This document shows, piece after piece, positions 9,016 to 17,272 of a stretch of 17,272 bases of DNA. The DNA comes from Russula earlei. Taxonomy: Eukaryota; Basidiomycota; Agaricomycetes; Russulales; Russulaceae. Location: contig JAGFNK010000972.1 of the NCBI GenBank assembly GCA_025769875.1, positions 1 through 17,272 of the forward strand, given 5' to 3'. The position numbers were made by a program, and so were the translations under genes. The notes below the pieces were generated by a model. That model was not told where the DNA came from and searched no databases. It was given only the letters and a program-made list of their open reading frames with translations. The stretch's first letter is position 1, and each line of letters opens with the position of its first letter.

Positions 9016-9097
9016 TTTGGAAGTAACGTCTCCCCTAGTCACGGTTGATAAGAGATTGTAAAGTCGCTATTCGAGTGAGGCCAGAATTTGTCCGCTC

Positions 9098-9105
9098 CTT
9101 AAATA
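9098..9105 (-). promoter_or_regulatory. TATA-like box upstream of the esterase-lectin gene
   Basis: TATTTAAG on the minus strand lies 83-90 bases upstream of the ATG at 9015. It is followed by a pyrimidine-rich stretch (ACAATCTCTTATC, about 9062-9050) that could hold the start site. The neighbouring GGAGCGGAC is kept at the deletion junction of the truncated duplicate. Confidence 0.4.
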
Positions 9106-9119
9106 AGTGATCTTCAGTA

Positions 9120-9139
9120 ACCGCAGCCTGCACAGAAAT
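9120..9139. repeat. 20 bp block shared with the duplicate's upstream region
   Basis: ACCGCAGCCTGCACAGAAAT occurs here and at 11821-11840. Both copies lie upstream of an esterase coding sequence (the intact gene and the truncated copy), so this is retained promoter-proximal sequence of the duplication. Confidence 0.7.
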
Positions 9140-10900
9140 CGTTCATATTAAGCTGCAGATGTCTCCTCGCAGTGGAAGACAACAGCCAAAGGATGATGCA
9201 AGAAGACGCACCGCCTGACAACTCAATTGATTGGGGGCGATAATGGCGATAAGATGAAGACGAGTGATGGTGTGGCGTTTTATTTGTATTTGGTAGGGGA
9301 CACTCTCAAGCAGAGGGATAAAGGAAGGGAAAAGTGAGAGAAGCTGGGTCAAGTCTCGACCCATCCGTACCACCGCGAAGCGCTTGGGTCTCTTTCTCGT
9401 GTGTAGAGTGCACAGATCAATGCACGTGCACGAGGGCCTACTGTATATATATGCAGCGTCCGACCAACTCGTTCGCTGCTTCCCGCCATGCCGTTGCGGC
9501 AACACCTCACTTGCACCTGCCGACTTTCGATGCATTCACTGTATAATAGTTCCACCCTCGTGCGTGCCCCATAGCTGCTTGCCACCGATGCCCTTGGTTC
9601 CTTCGACATGTGGCCTGTGCTGACTCTTCCAGCCCTGCCACGCAATCTCTGCCTTCCGACCGAGCCGCGGCCGCGGCCGGCCCCTTCGATCATACCACCC
9701 CCTTCCCCCTCGCCGCCCCACTGCCTCATCAAGCCGAAGTAATACACAATAACCGTCTCGTACAAGAACACCCCAAAATAAAAATTGAGACCCAACCCCT
9801 GCGACATTCCCGCACAGAAGGAGCGGAAGCCGCTGCGGCTAGTGACTATAAGGACCCCACCACCTGAAGAAATGCCGATTCTCGCAGTACCACTCGGGCG
9901 TGCTTGTCACCGGTACTTCAAATGAAAGAGGCCCTGTCACGCCCGAGCCGTATACGCCTCTGCCGACGCGATGGTGGATCTACACCCATCTGGTATCGAT
10001 GCGAGTACATGACCCTCGCTCTCGGCTCCCACACCGACAACTATTCAGCTTATGAGACGACTGCCCCGGCAGCCGCAACGAGCCAACCTCGAGCACAGCA
10101 GGCGTACAATCCACAGTGGCAATCTACGTTGCCCACGACACCAGCGTCTGCCTCGCTCATATCGTCGCCACCCCGGACAGTCCGATGCGACCGTATGCGC
10201 CTTACCTCCCTCTGCCGCACTCAAAGTCACGCCTGGTATCCGCAGAGCAGGAAGAATGCACTGAAGTTCTAACTACAATGCACTTCCTTAGAAGGGGCCG
10301 AAGCCTCCGCCCAATGCTTGCACAAGGGCCGTGCCAGCATGTACCATGCGGGAGATGCCGACCCCGGCAATCCGCCCATCCTTTGGTCTCTCCGTCACTG
10401 GCACCTCTGACGGAAAAGATCTCGTCGCAGCTGCCCGAAGACCACAGTAGCGGCAGCAAGCCCGAATATCATGGCACTCCCCGTAAAACCGCAATGCACG
10501 ACGTCGAGCTCGAGTATAGCCCGCACCCTGACCCTGTCTCGAACCACGTCCTCAGGGGCTGCGTCATCTCTTCCAGCGGCAACGTTGATAGCGCACGATT
10601 CACGACAACAGCGCTACCAGACGTGTTCTTATACATGTTTGAATGGTTCGGGGATGCATTGAAGTAGGAAATGCGGGCGTTAAACACAGTCAGTCTGCTG
10701 AACCAGGGCTGAAGGGACACGAGGCAGTAAACGAGGAGAACAAAATACAGCAACAGAAAGGCAGTACCTTACTGATCTATGGGGCGTCCGTGGGCTGTCC
10801 GGGTACCCTCAGCATTTTCATTTTCAGCCTGGAACTTGCGTTATCGCTAGAATCATTTTCCGTGATTGATATACACGCAGACCGGTGTTAACGACACCTG
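9140..10900. other. Unidentified C-rich region, no supported gene
   Basis: From about 9610 to 10670 the plus strand is C-rich and carries three moderate open frames: 9610-9867, 9904-10272 and 10116-10667 (183 codons). I recognise no domain and see no convincing splice sites linking them. The composition differs from the AT-richer flanks, so it may be a degenerate gene or an old insertion. A TATATATA run is at 9441-9450. The stretch 10700-10900 shows nothing. Confidence 0.35.
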
Positions 10901-11106
10901 ACTAGATCTACTCCTTCCTACTACGTAGTGTTGGGTGAATTGTTTCACGGCAGCCTCGGGCAAACGCATTTATCACTTTATGGAGTCATTGACTTGCCAG
11001 TGACTCTTCGCGGTCCTGGACCCGCGGCTTATTCGTAATAACCCATGAAACGTTCCCAGAGACATCTCGAACCAGTCAGTGATGCTTGCTGCCAACCTCG
11101 GTGTGT

Positions 11107-11312
11107 GAAGAAGTTACACGAGAAACCGAGACTCGAATATACAATGCTGCCAAAGAGTACGGCAGAGACGACAGTCTCAAACAGAGCACCTTGTGCAATG
11201 TTGACTCTTCCGTGACAGCCGCAGGCCTGACGACCAATCCTAGTAAAACTTTCTTTCGAGTTGTTTGCATCAGAAATCCTTGTGCCACAAAGTTCCAAGT
11301 AATACTCACGAG
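11107..11312 (-). repeat. Dispersed ~215 bp module, copy 2
   Basis: This is the diverged copy of 74-293, in the same orientation. It ends at CTCACGAG (11305-11312), just before the esterase pseudogene at 11321. On the minus strand it forms part of a 136-codon open frame without recognised domains. Copy 1 is shifted by small indels against it, so any protein reading differs between the two. Confidence 0.55.
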
Positions 11313-11320
11313 GTGAAATG

Positions 11321-11840
11321 ATCGACGACCTATAGGAACGATTGGCTGATATTCGGCGGCTCGTGAGTCCTTCAGATCTAACCATTAATGCCCGCGGCAG
11401 AGGTTTTCGACGAGGATTGTTATTCCGAAATTCAGTCAAAACGTGTATCCACGCTGAAATATCCGTAACCCACAGGCAGGCTCATCAGCAACTGTTCACA
11501 GACGCTGGCCAACTCCGGTTTGGAATACAGTTCTCTGAGGCTGTAAGCTGGGTCCATCAGTCAGATGAATCGTTCTCAGTAGCCGATTCTCGATGAGACG
11601 AAATGAGAGTTGGGCAATTTTGACAAAAACGAGTGTGCGTGATGCCTCTATGCGGTGTTCCTGGAAAAATTACACCCGGCCTGGGAGTAATTTTCCTAGG
11701 AACACGATGTCACATAGGGCCGAATATTCACTTTCGTTTCTGATATGATGAGTATCAACGCCTGAGACAAAATAAGCATTTCTCAAATCATTTAGCCGAG
11801 GTCCGCTCCATGATATTCTAACCGCAGCCTGCACAGAAAT
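11321..11840 (-). pseudogene. Truncated duplicate of the esterase gene
   Basis: 11321-11800 is alignable with 7807-8275, that is intron 4, exon 4 and part of intron 3 of the intact gene. Shared blocks include ATCGACGACCTATRGGAACG, GATTGGCTGATATTC, CGAATATTC and the EYSAL coding segment. At 11800-11801 it jumps to sequence matching 9089 onwards (GTCCGCTCC, then ACCGCAGCCTGCACAGAAAT), so exons 1-3 with the nucleophile Ser are missing, about 815 bp. Exon 4 is further broken by frameshifts and a small inverted insertion at 11655-11705. Exons 5-7, including both lectins, are absent; the dispersed module stands in their place. It cannot encode the protein. Confidence 0.8.
11655..11705. repeat. 19 bp imperfect hairpin inside the pseudogene
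   Basis: GTGTTCCTGGAAAAATTAC (11655-11673) and GTAATTTTCCTAGGAACAC (11687-11705) pair at 17 of 19 positions around a 13 base loop rich in C and G. The intact gene has only one of the two arms (TAGGAACACCGCAT on the minus strand), so the second arm is an inverted duplication that arose in this copy. Confidence 0.75.
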
Positions 11841-11844
11841 TAGT

Positions 11845-12525
11845 GATTGATATTCGATCACAAGGTGAAGGTTGTAGTTATTGGAGGTGGACGTGAGGGA
11901 TAGATAGCAAGCGGAAGTTGAGGGGCCTTGAGATTCTCGACGTAGCCATGCATTATATATATAGAAGGATAACGGCAACAAAATAAATATGATTTAAATA
12001 CTATCATTGGGAGTGCCCTTCATCGGGCCCGAATGAGTTCTTTTTTTTTTTCGCATCCTTGATGATCACCCTCCGTTCTCGCTCGTTACCGTGTTTCGCT
12101 ACCTTGCACGGTCCTCGCGGGATAGTGTGGATTTAAACCCTCTATTAACTCGGAATCGACGTCGATGTTCTCCCGCCCTCACCCTCTGTTTCCCTTTGTG
12201 TGCTCCTGAATCCTGAACCCGCCGTCTGACCCTCCGCGAGCGCCGTGAACCCGCGAACCCCTGCTCTGTCAATCTATTCTGATTGGCCTTACGAACTCAC
12301 TGCGCACATCCTGACTTACGTTTCATTCGTTGCCGATATCGTTCTGATATGGTTGGTGTATTCTTACCCTTTCCCCTCACTTGGCTCGCACAGTACTCTT
12401 ATTGGTTTCAAAGCTGCCGAATGCACGTCATCAAGGTATGTTTATAGGAGGCGAAAGGTGTCATATGTAATAAATACGAGACTGACGGGACATAATCGAT
12501 GTAGGGAGTGGGCATAGAAGGCCCA
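11845..12525. other. Intergenic, nothing firm
   Basis: TATATATATA is at about 11954-11963 and a 12-13 base T run at about 12037-12049. A 90-codon plus-strand frame (12245-12517) has a hydrophobic stretch (AHILTYVSFVADIVLIWLVY) but no recognised domain, and a possible donor (AAGGTATGTT) at about 12434 leads nowhere I can identify. I do not call a gene. Confidence 0.35.
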
Positions 12526-12530
12526 ACATT

Positions 12531-13359
12531 CTACCAGTCACCTTGCATCTCGCTCAGCCGAATTATGAGTTCTGCTCGCCTCCTCTTTTTCCTGCCGATG
12601 AAGAAAATGCCCACGACGAAAGGGAGCGTCGCAGCTCCAGCTAAAGTAACCATGCCTGCGACCGCAGCCGAATGCTGCGCCCAGACGTTGGTATAAATGC
12701 CCGCGAGCATACAAACGATTCCGAAGATTAGAAGGGGCATGGGAACGAAGAGCGATATCCCCAACCAGGTGTAAAACATGGTATCCTGCCACGAGCGTCT
12801 TTCGGGTGGGAAGGGGCTTGGACCTCCCTTATCATCATGGCCCTCCTCATCCAAATTGCTAGGCCGGCATGAGAACTCCTTCTCAAGCAGGTCCTTTTCG
12901 CTCTCCGTTAATCGTTCAAGCCAACGCGTTGTCAGAAATGCCAGACAGGCAGACATAACGTCAAGAACAAGGCCACCAATGTAGAAGGCATTAACTGCAC
13001 GATCCGCGATTGTTTGGTCCGAACTGGTCGCACTTCCCATTATCTGCGCCTGAATGGCTGCAATGAATGCTCCCTGAGACAGCATCCCCCAGTCAGTTGC
13101 CTGAGTAAATGAAAAATGAGCGGAGACTCGCCGCCACAGTTATGGTAGTGAATCCACTGATAAGTCCCTCATGTTGGGTACGAGCACGCTCTTTGGAGAC
13201 GCCTGCCCCGGGTGAGGGATATGGTGAAGGTGGTAATTGATTAGAAGTGTTGGGAAATAGGGTGGGAGAAATATTGGGGCGTCTGGGTGATTGCCGGTTT
13301 GCAACGAAAATGTTCTTAGCGTAGAGCTCCTGGTTTTTTTCAAAGGCGCTATCAACCAT
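12531..13359 (-). CDS. Four-helix membrane protein, function unknown
   Basis: Exon 2 is 13073-12531 (stop TAG), preceded by CTGTCTCAG and a CTGAC branch-like motif at about 13100-13096. Exon 1 starts at ATG 13359 and encodes a Pro/Ser-rich soluble N-terminus (about 60 residues), then HEGLISGFTTITV. The exon 1 donor is ambiguous (GTGGCG at about 13137 keeps the phase), so the border is approximate. Predicted helices: one formed across the splice junction (GFTTIT.., GAFIAAIQAQIMG), AFYIGGLVLDVMSACLAFL, then TWLGISLFVPMPLLIFGIVC, and VAGMVTLAGAATLPFVVGIF, with an acidic, charged loop between helices 2 and 3. The C-terminus is IIRLSEMQGDW. The layout and the LAFLTTRWLERL and RLSEMQGDW motifs fit a family of uncharacterised proteins common in Agaricomycetes. 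No reaction can be assigned. Confidence 0.75.
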
Positions 13360-13679
13360 GTCCGTGCCAGTGGATGGTCGTGGACGGAAGTCTGGTGCAT
13401 GGCGTTACGATGAGAAACCCAGCCGTTAAATACACTGGTTACGGCCATGCGTTGCTGGTGTGTGATGCCAGGTGTCCTTTCCGCCTGAGATTGGCAGGTG
13501 GCTCGCGTCCCATAGTGAAAGCCAGGACTGAAATGAAGGGACACGAGGCAGAAATGAAACTAAGACTTAATTGGAAGACACGACGGAGTCATGAAAAGAC
13601 AATACGATACCTATTCCATCAGGAAAAACCGGTCCGGTCCGTAGACACCGCTTAATTCTGTAGACTCCATAGACACCAT

Positions 13680-13830
13680 AGCACAACAACATACTATGTA
13701 GTGCTCTATAGCATCGTAGTAAGTCTATATTGCTCAATGTAGTTCCAGTAGTTGATGACTATACTTATGTAGGCACAGTAGATTAAACCGAGTCTACATA
13801 TCACTATGTAGGACGATCAAAATCATGGTT
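13680..13830. repeat. Degenerate CTATGTAG-type repeats
   Basis: Variants of CTATGTAG recur at about 13694, 13734, 13764 and 13804, along with inverted TCTACATA near 13792. This AT-rich stretch looks like a decayed extension of the minisatellite that follows. Confidence 0.45.
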
Positions 13831-13950
13831 GACTATGGAGATAATTGGTTTGTTACATTGCTCTATGGAGACGATCATTTTGTTACATTGCTCTATGGAG
13901 ACACTCGGTTCGCTACATTGCTCTACGGAGACAGTTGGTTTTTATATTGC
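13831..13950 (+). repeat. 30 bp minisatellite, four units
   Basis: Units start at 13831, 13861, 13891 and 13921 with SWCTAYGGAGA, then about nine variable bases, then TTYGYTACATTG. The period is a multiple of three and the plus-strand frame from 13825 stays open through it, reading a decapeptide of the type LLYGDxxFVT. No gene context supports translation. Confidence 0.8.
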
Positions 13951-13973
13951 ACTATGTATCTTACTGATGTAAG

Positions 13974-14650
13974 GTGTGTTGTGAGTCCGCTGGCCCGGAA
14001 ACTGACGTGACTCGTATCAGCACCTTGCACCTCCCGCACTTCAAGTTCCCTTGCTCTCGCTCTCGCCTCACCCCTTCTTTCCTCCCCACCAACTATCGCC
14101 ACTCCTTTCCCCTCTTTCTCCTTCCATCTCGTGCTCCCCTTTCGACGTCATCCCCTCACGTCACCCACTCTACACCCAGGAATGGCGACAACGGCTCAGT
14201 TCGATTGCCTCCGACATCACTCGCCTCGCCGCTCAACGCCTCCCCCGTCGGTCTTGGAGTCGGAGCTCGGCTCCTCCAAGCATCGACCTACGGCACGACA
14301 TCATCGCCGTTCGCCCGCGTCTCGCCCTCCTTTGTTCTCATCCATCCCCTCTGCCACTAGTCTCCTCCACCTGCGACACTCTTCCCTTCCCCTCGTCATT
14401 ATGCTCTCGCCCCTCGTCGAACCCCTTTCATCGGATTCTCGCTCCTCTGCAAAATGCTATGAATCATTCTCCTCACCCCCCCCTCGCGTCTACGCACGGA
14501 CCAGTATGACGCGTTCGTCTTCGTCATCACCGCTCTACCCGAGGGCTCGCTGCCCACTGCGCCTCGCCCTGTCGTCATCGTCGCGCCGCCCCGCGCTCGC
14601 GGACTCACAGTCGGAGGAATAGGCTTTTGGTACGCTCTTGACTGATATAC
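13974..14650. other. Pyrimidine-rich stretch, no recognised gene
   Basis: The plus strand is strongly C/T-rich and several frames stay open for that reason (Ser, Pro, Arg-rich readings). One short reading without ATG (14493-14642, containing DQYDAFVFVITALPEG) has a less biased composition and could be an exon remnant. It abuts the inner end of the putative LTR. Confidence 0.3.
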
Positions 14651-15165
14651 TGTACTGCTATGAATTCCCATCCCGTTGAAGCGAGCCAAACCAGGGCACG
14701 CAGAGTTCGTGGGGCTGGACAGCAATCCAAGACGGTTGTCTTGACCCAAGAGCAAGAGGAATGTAAGGAGGAGGAAGGGAGAAGAGAAGGAGAGGAGAGG
14801 AGAGTAAGATCACTCGCGCGCAGTTGTTTCTGACTGAAGGTAAGGGGAACTCAAGAAGACTGTATTCTTCCTCTTTTTCTACTACAGAGTAGCTAGGTGT
14901 TTTATATACAGGAGAGAAGTACTAAGGATGAAAGGCATGAAAGGGAGATAGGCATGAAAGAGAATTGAGACGGTCGAGGCCATGGTGAAAGGCCTGAGAT
15001 GCGAACGCGTCGCGTGTGCCGAGGCGTGGTGTGTGCACGTGGTCGGTGGCGAGGACTGGGCAATGCGATGCGAGGAAGGAGGCAAGGTGTGGGAGGAGGT
15101 CGAGCGTCACGCATCGCGTGTGGTCCGCACATGGTTCCAAGGCCAGCGATATGGCTCACCTTACA
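14651..15165 (-). repeat. Putative 3' LTR
   Basis: On the minus strand it starts TGTAAGG just after a GGGAGG tract and the end of the Gag tail, and would end ..GTACA at 14651, giving TGTA..TACA termini. It contains TATATAAAA at 14900-14908 and a CT-rich tract after it (about 14815-14760), as in an LTR with U3, TATA and R. The segment CCAGCCCCACGAACT (minus, about 14722-14708) has a close relative in both arms of the palindromic element. The partner LTR and target duplication would lie outside the window, so the ends are inferred. Confidence 0.5.
14900..14908 (-). promoter_or_regulatory. TATA box of the putative LTR
   Basis: TATATAAAA on the minus strand is about 260 bases into the putative LTR, where a retroelement promoter would sit. 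A pyrimidine-rich region follows downstream. Confidence 0.45.
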
Positions 15166-15918
15166 CCTCCCGGGGGCTTGAAATTTTGACTGTCCCCAGT
15201 CAAACCTTCTTGAGTGAGTCTTCGACCTTGAACACGCGTGGTTTCGTCGTCGCAAAGGGGGTGAGCGTCGCAGCAAGACAAGATGGGGCGGGGGGTGCTC
15301 GAGAAGCGGAGGCATCGGCGGCGAGCGTGAGTTCGTAGACAGAGACGTGGGTGGCGAGGACTGGGGAAGGAGGATGCATGTGGCGGCTTGCGCGGTGGTA
15401 GCATTTGTCGTCTTACGACGGCGGTGGCGGGGTCGTCTCCAATGCAGGTGGCGGCAGCAGACGTGAGTGAGAGCGCGCGAACGGACGGGGAGGCGACGTG
15501 GGAGGCGGCGTGCAGTGTGTTGTTGACGTCGGCGGCGGCTTCTCCTACGGCGGCGGCGTGGCGGTGGCTGCTGCTCCTTCTGCGGTGGTGCGTGGTGGTT
15601 AAGTTCGAGTTCGGGGCCTTCTTCGTCTTTTGAGGTGATGCTGGGTGCAGTTGCAGTTGCTGCTGCTGCTGCTGAGGCGTCGACTGGGATGTGTCGGCGA
15701 ACGGCTCGTGATGGCGGCGGCTTCTGCTTCTCCGAGGCGGCGGCGTGTTCTTCGTTATCCGATTCTTCGTGGCGTTCTTCTATTTGTTCCTCGTTAACGT
15801 CTTTTACGAGGCGTGGCGGCGAGACGGCGGTTAGCGGATACGAGATGGTGGCGTGGTCGGGAAGCAGGAGCGTAGGCGGCAAGCGCGAGACGGGAGCGGT
15901 AGGGGCGACGGCTAGCAA
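15166..15918 (-). pseudogene. Degenerate Gag C-terminal tail
   Basis: The minus-strand reading from 15918 gives an acidic stretch (VKDVNEEQIEERHEESDNEE), an Ala-rich tract from a TGC repeat (about 15658-15675), then Pro/Arg-rich sequence. The likely true frame switches more than once, ending near CDDETTRVQGRRLTQEG (about 15250-15200) before the LTR. Such low-complexity tails are usual for Gag-like proteins of basidiomycete retroelements. Part of it (about 15200-15650) is related to the arms of the palindromic element. Confidence 0.5.
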
Positions 15919-17272
15919 GACTGGGAGCGCGGCGGCGGCGGCTGACTGAGCAAGGATTGAGGCGGCGGCTGAGACTGAGACGGCTGGGGGCTGAAGGCAT
16001 GGCAGAGACTAGGGGCGCGGTGGCGGCGGCTGATGATGCTGGCGATACGGCGAACTGGGCTGAACTGACGAGTGCGGGCGAGGCTAAGACGGACGCGAAG
16101 TCGGCGGCTGGCATGACTGAGGCTACTGTGGCGGCGGACGAGGCGACAGACGAGACTGAAGGCGCGGAGCGGATGAGACGAAGGCGGGGGTGGCAGACGA
16201 GGCTGCGAGGGCTGAAGTGGCGGGTGGCGCTAAAACGTCGGTGGGCGAGGCTGAGATGGTGGTTGTACATGGAGCTGAGACAGTGGCCACAGCAGGCGAC
16301 ACTGAGGGCGCAGGAGCTGGCTGGGCAGAGGACGGGGAAGGTGGCGATAGGCGATGTCGCGGCTGAGGCTACGGCGGCGGGGGCAGATGAGGTGGCGACG
16401 ATGGCGAATGCGGGCGATGCTGGGACGGCGGAGGCAGGTGGGGCCAAAGCGATGACAGTTGGCGAGTCGAAGATGGCGGTGGTGAACGAAGTGACGGGCT
16501 GGCGGCTCTCCTGTTCCAGGGTCTCGGATATGAAGTCGCGTCGGGGGTCTCGCCTGGGAAACCCGAAATCACGCTCCCATTGTATGTCTCGAGGATGTTG
16601 AGAGAATATGTCGACCAGTGTATCGAATACCTTTTGGAACTCGACAAAGTCTCGTAGCCGTTCGTCCACGCTCCAGGGACCAAGGCGTCGGGAGACCATC
16701 CGGCGGTCATCCGGGTGGAGTCCGAACCAGAACGACTCGTCGCAGTCTTCGTAGGATAGGTGGCGCGCGTGGATGAGGGGCTCGCATATTGCCCTGAAGT
16801 TCCAGTAGTACTCGGATACATCCTCTTGGTTGCGCATGCGTAGTCTAGATGAGGAGGTGATGAGGTCGTCCAGTTCCCGTTGGAGGAACCGGAGCTGGGT
16901 CGGCGTGCTGACGGATGCGTTGCGCGACGAAAGCGGATGGTGGGATGAGGGGAGTGCGACTGGTGTGGGCGCTGTGAGTGTGGCCGGGTAGCTGAAGACT
17001 TGGGCACTGTTGGCGGCGAGCCAGGCGTCGACGGCGTCCTTCAATCCGCGTCCGTTACTGCTGTTGGGGATGGGTTGCCCATTTGGAAGGTGGAGGTGGG
17101 CGTTGCGGATGACGATGCGGCCGGTGCGGCAGTACTCCTCGGCAATCGTGCACCATCGGACACCGTGGCCGGGTTGGGCGCAGAAGGGGCAGCCGTTGAG
17201 CCTCGGCGCTCGGCGGAAATAGGTAGAGGCATCGGAATGCGATGACATGGCGCGTTGATACAGCGGCGGGCG
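15794..17272 (-). CDS. Retroelement Gag-like protein, 5' end outside the window
   Basis: The frame is open to the right edge; the first ATG inside is at 17248. Near the start it has a CCHC zinc knuckle, CPFCAQPGHGVRWC (17191-17150; C-x2-C-x4-H-x4-C), for nucleic acid binding. Residues about 55-75 (HLPNGQPIPNSS) follow the pattern of fungal Gag-like knuckle domains. Residues about 115-235 (LQRELDD.., EDVSEYYWNFRAICEPL, FWFGLHPDDRRMVSRRLGPW, FDTLVDIFSQHP) look like a retrotransposon capsid region. After about residue 300 the composition suggests a frame slip, since another minus-strand frame is richer in Pro/Ala there. No protease, reverse transcriptase or integrase motif follows before the LTR. 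The capsid-like part lying after the knuckle is unusual for Gag. Confidence 0.65.
   Translation of the reverse strand, partial: RPPLYQRAMSSHSDASTYFRRAPRLNGCPFCAQPGHGVRWCTIAEEYCRTGRIVIRNAHLHLPNGQPIPNSSNGRGLKDAVDAWLAANSAQVFSYPATLTAPTPVALPSSHHPLSSRNASVSTPTQLRFLQRELDDLITSSSRLRMRNQEDVSEYYWNFRAICEPLIHARHLSYEDCDESFWFGLHPDDRRMVSRRLGPWSVDERLRDFVEFQKVFDTLVDIFSQHPRDIQWERDFGFPRRDPRRDFISETLEQESRQPVTSFTTAIFDSPTVIALAPPASAVPASPAFAIVATSSAPAAVASAATSPIATFPVLCPASSCALSVACCGHCLSSMYNHHLSLAHRRFSATRHFSPRSLVCHPRLRLIRSAPSVSSVASSAATVASVMPAADFASVLASPALVSSAQFAVSPASSAAATAPLVSAMPSAPSRLSLSRRLNPCSVSRRRRAPSLASRRPYRSRLALAAYAPASRPRHHLVSANRRLAATPRKRR

Larger units (their letters stand above)
14651..17272 (-). mobile_element. LTR retroelement with gag but no pol (partial)
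   Basis: The element reads right to left: Gag-like frame, degenerate tail, GGGAGG tract, putative 3' LTR. The distance from the Gag capsid part to the LTR is about 1.5 kb, with no RT (YxDD), RNase H or integrase signature in any frame I read. This fits a non-autonomous gag-only element, like the TR-GAG elements described in plants, unless pol lies upstream of gag outside the window, which would be abnormal. Confidence 0.5.

Noticed and set aside
12245..12517. 90-codon frame with a hydrophobic stretch
   Set aside because: There is no homologous motif and no convincing partner exon; left as unassigned intergenic sequence.
14131..14622. 163-codon Ser/Pro/Arg-rich plus-strand frame
   Set aside because: It is a product of pyrimidine-rich composition; three overlapping frames are open for the same reason.
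15957..16601. Plus-strand open frame of 214 codons opposite the Gag region
   Set aside because: It is Ala/Glu/Arg-rich and antisense to the Gag-like frame, which has a real zinc knuckle. It is most likely a GC-driven shadow.

Overview
The window looks like a stretch of an Agaricomycete (mushroom-forming basidiomycete, perhaps a polypore) genome. Reasons: short 40-65 bp introns with GTxxGT donors, a gene ending in two fungal fruit-body-type lectin domains, a fungal esterase of the kind found at the N-terminus of fungal NLRs, an RBR E3 ligase relic, a small four-helix membrane protein of a type common in these fungi, and a Gag-like retroelement protein with a CCHC knuckle. No RNA gene, CRISPR array or bacterial-type operon was seen.

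Layout. 1-1190 holds decayed sequence: a dispersed ~215 bp module (74-293) and a frameshifted RBR (RING-IBR) ubiquitin ligase pseudogene on the minus strand. 1200-2555 has no recognisable gene but has several short hairpins. 2558-6424 is a 3.87 kb palindromic (foldback-like) element: two 1.73 kb inverted arms around a 401 bp loop, with TA on both sides, outer arms made of ~154 bp tandem units, inner arms related to the Gag/LTR region at the right edge of the window, and a Nudix hydrolase exon fragment in the loop. Only 51 bp beyond it ends the main gene of the window (9015-6476, minus, seven exons, 717 codons by my reading). It encodes an alpha/beta-hydrolase (esterase) followed directly by two fungal fruit-body lectin domains, with no NB-ARC or NACHT domain between them. 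9140-10900 is C-rich with open frames I cannot identify. 11107-11312 is a second copy of the dispersed module, and 11321-11840 is a truncated, decayed duplicate of the esterase gene that lost exons 1-3. 12531-13359 (minus) is a four-helix membrane protein gene. 13831-13950 is a 30 bp minisatellite. 14651-17272 (minus) is a retroelement: a Gag-like frame open at the window edge, a degenerate Gag tail, and a putative 3' LTR, with no pol between.

How it fits together. The region is an accessory, repeat-rich neighbourhood. The esterase-lectin gene is the most interesting object: all six introns splice in phase and the catalytic and lectin signature motifs are intact, so it looks functional. It resembles a recognition (lectin) plus effector (esterase) pair in which lectins stand where an NLR would carry its nucleotide-binding and repeat domains; that role is inference. 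The palindrome arms differ almost only by CpG transitions, which points to past cytosine methylation of this element.
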